DNA of 5,607 nucleotides from Clostridiales bacterium UBA4959 (GTDB lineage: Bacteria; Bacillota; Clostridia; Oscillospirales; CAG-272): NCBI GenBank assembly GCA_002397345.1, contig DHAH01000071.1, positions 7,244-12,850 on the forward strand, given 5' to 3'. The notes beneath the pieces were generated by a model. That model worked only from the letters and a program-made list of their open reading frames with translations, searched no databases and was not told where the DNA came from. The stretch's first letter is position 1. Each line of letters starts with the position of its first letter. Below are positions 5,574 to 5,607 of this stretch, piece by piece. Position numbers and translations under genes: made by a program.

Positions 5574-5607
5574 GGAGGCGACACCCGGATTTGAACCGGG
5601 GAATCAG
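5573..5607 (-). tRNA. 3' portion of a tRNA, probably tRNA-Cys (cut by right edge)
   Basis: Read on the minus strand, the visible part is: end of anticodon arm/variable loop (5601-5607), T-stem CCCGG (5596-5600), T-loop TTCAAAT (5589-5595), T-stem CCGGG (5584-5588), acceptor 3' strand TGTCGCC (5577-5583), discriminator T (5576) and an encoded CCA (5573-5575). The T-stem pairs perfectly. A U73 discriminator together with an implied GGCGACA 5' acceptor strand fits bacterial tRNA-Cys. tRNA-Gly also has U73, but usually a GCG start. The anticodon is outside the window, so the identity is inferred. Confidence 0.75.

Larger units (their letters stand above)
5433..5590. repeat. Two tandem 73-bp units: terminator plus tRNA 3' end
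   Basis: Positions 5433-5505 and 5518-5590 align without gaps at an offset of 85 bases, with only three differences (5473/5558, 5481/5566, 5489/5574). Each unit runs, on the plus strand, from TCAAATCCGCACTTCATG through the A-tract, terminator hairpin and T-tract into the reverse complement of a tRNA acceptor/T-stem end (GGCGACACCCGGAT). Beyond 5505 the left copy decays: it has one extra base, and its T-stem no longer pairs well. Its CCA equivalent is CTA. The right copy continues into an intact tRNA. Confidence 0.85.

Overview
The window looks like chromosomal DNA from a Gram-positive Clostridia-type Bacillota, probably an uncultured gut Oscillospiraceae or Christensenellales relative (inference). 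The signs are consensus sigma-A promoters, strong AGGAGG-like ribosome binding sites, lipoprotein signal peptides, a HAAS/DUF1700-DUF4097 gene pair, a DUF378 membrane protein, and a tRNA with an encoded CCA followed by a U-tract terminator. No mobile-element gene, CRISPR array or obvious defence system is visible.

Layout. Positions 1-635 (minus) hold the N-terminal 211 residues of a solute-binding lipoprotein that runs off the left edge. It has a near-consensus promoter at 670-698. A 70-bp nested palindrome at 734-803, with A/T tracts, separates it from a minus-strand block. That block reads, in transcription order, a HAAS/DUF1700 multi-membrane-span protein (2022-2990), a DUF4097-type beta-rich anchored protein (1129-2025, overlapping the previous gene by ATGA), and a 71-residue DUF378 protein (813-1028). 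Divergent from it is trmB (3141-3755, plus), the tRNA m7G46 methyltransferase, with an extended -10 promoter. Next comes a second, full-length solute-binding lipoprotein (3893-5353, plus), a clear paralogue of the first, with its own TTGACA-17-TAGTAT promoter and an EF-hand-like loop. The last 254 bases hold a perfect hairpin, then two nearly identical 73-bp units (5433-5505 and 5518-5590). Each unit consists of a bidirectional terminator and a tRNA 3' end. The right-hand unit belongs to a real minus-strand tRNA, probably tRNA-Cys, cut by the window edge.

How it fits together. The two lipoproteins should be surface-exposed substrate-capturing components of ABC importers, but no permease or ATPase gene is in view. 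The HAAS/DUF4097 pair belongs to a widespread but poorly understood Bacillota envelope module that normally has a PadR-type regulator beside it. Here the upstream neighbour is trmB instead. trmB is a housekeeping gene.

I do not see strong evidence for an entirely new system. The most unusual structures are the tandem duplication of a tRNA 3' end plus terminator, the long nested palindrome, and the paralogous lipoprotein genes facing outward around an unrelated 3.2-kb block.
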